Program-made: the position numbers and the translations under genes | Notes under the pieces: model-generated | Told to the model about the DNA's origin: nothing | The model's input: the letters and a program-made list of their open reading frames with translations, nothing else | Database searches by the model: none | Assembly (NCBI GenBank): GCA_019186945.1 | Contig: JABAQJ010000007.1 | Span: forward strand, 372,001 to 436,000 | Direction of reading: 5' to 3' | Origin: Gemmatimonadaceae bacterium | GTDB taxonomy: Bacteria > Gemmatimonadota > Gemmatimonadetes > Gemmatimonadales > Gemmatimonadaceae | DNA length: 64,000 bases | Shown: positions 60,896 to 64,000 of the stretch, in pieces | Numbering within the stretch: the first letter of the stretch is position 1 | How the letters are laid out: each line of letters begins with the position of its first letter

Positions 60896-63775
60896 TCAGA
60901 AGGCGTACTGCACGCGCGACATGATCATGCGGCCAAGAAGCGGAGCGCCAGGCAGCGTCCGGTATCCGTGATTGAGGAGGTTGTCCGCGTTGATCGACCA
61001 CATGAACTCCCTGGCTGACGTGAACGGCAGCCGCCAGTTGAAACCTACGTCGACGAGTCCCGAGGAGTGGATCGACTCGTAGCGATAGAACTGGCCCGCC
61101 TGTGTAGGGCTCGGGAAGTTGAAGTCCGTGGCATACACGCCCGAGTTCACGGGGAAGCCGTTGAAGTACCGGCCGCGGATGTCGAAGCCCCAGCCTTTCG
61201 CATCGTCACGGAAGCGGAACGCTGCCGTGGCTTTGTGATTCGGCGCATTGAGCATGAGTGCCAGGCCGTTGCTGCTGCGGATATCGTCGAACACGAGCTT
61301 GCTGACCCAGCTGTAGCTTGCGCTCAGCGTCACCTTGTTCGACGCCACGTAGTCGGTGGCGACGTCTAGGCCGTTAACGGTCAGTTCCTTGTTGTACGAC
61401 GTGTACGTGGCGTAGATGTCGGTCGCACTGGCGAAGGCGTCGCTGTTGAACGACACGATGCCTAACGGTACGACCTTCGCGGTGTTTGCCACGCTCCGGC
61501 CAATACCGGCCGCGAGGACGGGTGCGAGTTGCCCGACGCCCGGTACGTTTGCGAGGACCGGCCCCAATTGCTGCGCCAGATAGTTCGCGAGCGTGGTGCT
61601 GTCCGCGTAAACCGTGGGTGTGGCCAGTCCGGCCGGGTTCCCGACGTCACCGCGCTTTTCCGTCCAGAAGTCCGCCGCGATGCGCAGCCGGTTGCCGATA
61701 ATGCCCTTGTATCCGAACTCGTAGGTATTGTTGAAAGACGCCTTGAGTGGCGCGATGTCCTGAATTTCGCTCGGCGCGAGGTTGGTGCTGAGCGATGACG
61801 AGAGGAAGGCCAGCCGCGTACCGACCTGCGTTGGCGTCGGGGCAAGCGTTTTCAGGTAGTTCACCGCGACGGCGGCAATCGCGTCTGCGTTCGGCTTCGG
61901 GAGGTTCGCCGGCGCTGCCTGCAATGCGCCGCTTATTCCTGCGGTGAGCGCGGCCGCGTTGCCGTTGATCAAGCCTGGCAATGCAGCCGTCGACGTCGCG
62001 GGCAGCCACGTCTTGGCGTTCGCGGCTCCGGCGAAGAAAGTCCGCATGCACAGCCCGCCGCTGACGGCGGCGTTGCAACTGCGGTTGAACGTCCATCCCT
62101 GTTTCGGCGGATTGCCGACGGCCCGGATGTTGTAACCGAGGCCGCCGAGGTTCGCGGCCTGAATGAGATCCAGGAAATAGCTGAAGTTCGCGGGCGTCGA
62201 AAACGCGCGGTTGAACGTCACCCGGAAGTTCTGCGTCTGGCTGGGCTTGAACACCAGGGCCACGCGCGGCGAGAACTGGCTCCCGTCGATCTGGTCGTTA
62301 TTGTCCAGTCGGAGCGCAGCGATGAAGTCCCACATGCTCGACAGCTTCGTCGTGCTCTGGACGTACCCGCCAAGCTCGCGAACGTCGTCGACGTCCTCAT
62401 TCCGGCCATTGATGGTATGCGCCGTTCGGGGGTTCGTCTTGATGAAGTCAAAACCGTACACGAAGTCCTGTCGACCGTCGCCGAACGCTATCCCGTGCTG
62501 GATCTGGGCAGCGAAGACGCGCGACTTGTCGACGATCGGCTGGCCGCTGCGCAGCAGGTAGGTACCTGACAAGTCGGAGCCATCGGAGTTGCCTGCATCC
62601 GACAGATTCGCGAACACCTGCGCAAATAGCCGGCCGATGCGCGCTCGCTGCTGCAGGCTCGTATACGTCCAGTTCTTGATCAGCGCCGTGCCATTGGCGC
62701 CTGTGAACTCCATACCGCTCCCGACCCGCGTCATTCCGACCGTGCTGACGAACTCGCTGTTGTCGGTCGGGCGAATGTCGACCCGGGCTTCGCCGGCCAT
62801 GCGCTCGAGATCGTAGTTTCGGTTGTTCGGGGTTCCGGCACGACCCGCCGGAGCGGAGGCCGGAAACGTTGGTGGTTCGGCGGGATCCTTGTACTCCCAA
62901 TCCGTGGCCGTAAAGTACTCGCCGGAGAACTTGTACCCGACCTTCTGGTTGATCAGACCGGCGTGCCGGAACCCACCCCGAAACAGCGAGCGGGTCCCGC
63001 CATCCACGGTCAACGTGGTTCCCTGCGACGTGAAGGGCGACTTCGTGAGCACGTGCAATACGCCGTGCGATGAGTTCGGTCCGTATAGGGCCGAAGCCGG
63101 GCCGAGCAGTACCTCGACCCGTTCCACGTCCTCGTTCGTCGAAGTGGATAGGAACGGCACATTCACACGCAGTGACGGGACACCCGCGAACCGGTAGTCC
63201 TGCAGCATCAGGATAGAGCCGGAAAACGCATTGTTGAATCCGCGCGCCACGATCGCGTTCGCGGCAACGCCGTTGCGGCTGACGTCTACGCCGGGGAGAC
63301 CCTCAACCTGGTTGGCGACCGTCGTCGCGACCCGTTCCTGGATGTCGCGCACATCGATGACAGCCACGGACGCCGGTGCGTCCAGCGCCTTCTCCTCCCT
63401 TCGCGATGCCGACGTCACCACCGGGTTGAGCTCCGTAACGACCTCGCTCATTTGCACGTCGACCGCTGCCGTTCCACCCGCGGTGACCTGAACGTTCTCC
63501 GTGCGTTTGGCGGCGAAGCCGATTCGCACCACCGCGACGGTGTACGTGCCCGGCGGTACGTTGACCAGCCGATATGTGCCGTCCTCGCGGGAGTTGGTGG
63601 CCGCGACAGTACGGTCAGCGCCTGTCTGCGCCACGACACGTGCCGCTACGATCGGAGCGCCAGATGCCGCGTCCGTGATCTTGCCGGCGATCGTACCGGT
63701 CTGTGCGGCTGCCGGCTGCGCCAGCAAAGTCGCCAATAACGCCGGGGCGAACCACCTGAGGCGAATATCAAACAT
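60896..63775 (-). CDS. TonB-dependent receptor with regulatory-like N-domain
   Basis: A 959-residue outer-membrane receptor. After a signal peptide (about 1-25) comes a carboxypeptidase-regulatory-like domain (about 27-105; GTIAGKITDAASGAPIVAARV, SREDGTYRLVNVPPGTYTV). The plug follows (about 130-240; LDAPASVAVIDVRDIQERV, EGLPGVDVSRNGVAANAIVARGF, EDVERVEVLLGPASALYGPNSSHGVL), then a beta-barrel to the terminal SRVQYAF. Long central inserts such as ASGGLCMRTFF hold paired Cys. The barrel suggests import of a siderophore, glycan or peptide; the ligand is unknown. The ATG at 63775 with GAGGTG a few bases upstream is preferred over the GTG two codons before it. It is divergent from a secreted protein gene. 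Confidence 0.92.
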   Translation of the reverse strand: MFDIRLRWFAPALLATLLAQPAAAQTGTIAGKITDAASGAPIVAARVVAQTGADRTVAATNSREDGTYRLVNVPPGTYTVAVVRIGFAAKRTENVQVTAGGTAAVDVQMSEVVTELNPVVTSASRREEKALDAPASVAVIDVRDIQERVATTVANQVEGLPGVDVSRNGVAANAIVARGFNNAFSGSILMLQDYRFAGVPSLRVNVPFLSTSTNEDVERVEVLLGPASALYGPNSSHGVLHVLTKSPFTSQGTTLTVDGGTRSLFRGGFRHAGLINQKVGYKFSGEYFTATDWEYKDPAEPPTFPASAPAGRAGTPNNRNYDLERMAGEARVDIRPTDNSEFVSTVGMTRVGSGMEFTGANGTALIKNWTYTSLQQRARIGRLFAQVFANLSDAGNSDGSDLSGTYLLRSGQPIVDKSRVFAAQIQHGIAFGDGRQDFVYGFDFIKTNPRTAHTINGRNEDVDDVRELGGYVQSTTKLSSMWDFIAALRLDNNDQIDGSQFSPRVALVFKPSQTQNFRVTFNRAFSTPANFSYFLDLIQAANLGGLGYNIRAVGNPPKQGWTFNRSCNAAVSGGLCMRTFFAGAANAKTWLPATSTAALPGLINGNAAALTAGISGALQAAPANLPKPNADAIAAVAVNYLKTLAPTPTQVGTRLAFLSSSLSTNLAPSEIQDIAPLKASFNNTYEFGYKGIIGNRLRIAADFWTEKRGDVGNPAGLATPTVYADSTTLANYLAQQLGPVLANVPGVGQLAPVLAAGIGRSVANTAKVVPLGIVSFNSDAFASATDIYATYTSYNKELTVNGLDVATDYVASNKVTLSASYSWVSKLVFDDIRSSNGLALMLNAPNHKATAAFRFRDDAKGWGFDIRGRYFNGFPVNSGVYATDFNFPSPTQAGQFYRYESIHSSGLVDVGFNWRLPFTSAREFMWSINADNLLNHGYRTLPGAPLLGRMIMSRVQYAF

Positions 63776-63879
63776 CGGCACCTCGAACTTGAAGAGGAGG
63801 AAGGAAAGGACGCCAAGGGAGAAATTGTGCCTGCCACAGCAGTTGCGCCATAGATTCCGGGCAGGAGAAAAGCCGTGCT

Positions 63880-64000
63880 ATGTCTAATCGATTCATACCT
63901 GTCGCCACACCGCGCTTTGCCAGGTTTCGACTCGCTGCGTCCATTTTCGCGGCGTCGCACATGCTCGCCACCGACGGCGGTGCGCAGCCGGCTTCCCAGC
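63880..64000 (+). CDS. Exported protein, 5' end only (runs off window)
   Basis: An open frame starts at ATG 63880 with an AGGAGA site 11 bases upstream and reaches the last base without a stop. The 40 visible residues begin MSNRFIPVATPRFARFRL, followed by a hydrophobic stretch AASIFAASHML and a Ala/Gln cleavage-like region GGAQPAS, so this is a signal peptide. The mature protein lies outside the window. It is divergent from the TonB receptor, and the 104-base gap must hold both promoters. Confidence 0.55.
   Translation, partial: MSNRFIPVATPRFARFRLAASIFAASHMLATDGGAQPASQ

Overview
The window is about 64 kb of GC-rich bacterial chromosome (roughly 65 % G+C by eye). It most resembles a Gemmatimonadota genome. 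Evidence: two DUF5916 outer-membrane proteins, a TonB-dependent receptor with a carboxypeptidase-regulatory-like N-terminus, a VPS10/BNR-type secreted protein, an S9 peptidase, many lipoproteins of unknown family, a DUF2203 protein, a KGG stress protein, and frequent GTG/TTG starts with short ATGA/GTGA overlaps. This lineage call is inference from gene content; no rRNA or universal marker is present.

Layout. 1-5.7 kb, plus strand: DUF72, a small membrane-anchored protein, orphan SURF1, a large acyl-CoA dehydrogenase, and a 5'-nucleotidase-like lipoprotein. 5.7-8.1 kb, minus strand: MgtE magnesium channel translationally coupled to an EamA exporter. 8.2-15.5 kb, plus strand: DUF5916 protein, a beta-hydroxyacid dehydrogenase coupled to a SufS-like desulfurase, a lipoprotein, an acyl-CoA thioesterase, DUF2203 and a small protein. 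Then rnz (minus strand) and a KGG stress gene.

17.1-19.3 kb is the one clearly mobile region. It holds a transposase C-terminal scrap, a two-gene toxin-antitoxin (TA) operon flanked on both sides by sequences shaped like integron attC sites, and a frame-broken IS110/IS1111-type transposase. It abuts tRNA-Ala(CGC) and its terminator.

19.6-31.6 kb: secreted proteins of unknown family, tRNA-Gln(CTG), a DsbA-like oxidoreductase, GAF-GGDEF-EAL and PAS-GGDEF cyclic-di-GMP proteins, the second DUF5916 protein, a CBS-pair protein and a DUF6524-like membrane protein. 31.6-41.3 kb: VPS10-like protein, atypical epimerase, S9 peptidase, TesB thioesterase, RsmD and an MFS transporter.

41.5-45.8 kb, minus strand: BlaI-type repressor, M56 sensor protease and DUF2723 membrane protein. 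A perfect palindromic operator is embedded in a strong promoter, and a near-copy lies before DUF2723. 45.8-48.6 kb: matB-matC, malonate activation and uptake. 48.6-55.1 kb: Gfo/Idh/MocA oxidoreductase, DUF885 protein, and a dipeptide-type ABC substrate-binding protein plus two permeases, without ATPases. 55.3-64 kb: lipoprotein, VanZ, exosortase, EpsI, Ig-like lipoprotein, glycerophosphodiesterase, TonB-dependent receptor, and the start of a secreted protein that runs off the end.

The strongest unusual signals are: (1) the attC-bounded TA cassette with no integrase in the window; (2) an excess of the octamer CGTTAGG[C/T], mostly placing the rare Leu codon TTA before Gly; (3) the BlaI/M56-controlled DUF2723 unit with visible operators; and (4) two enzymes, DUF885 and an epimerase, with changed catalytic motifs.
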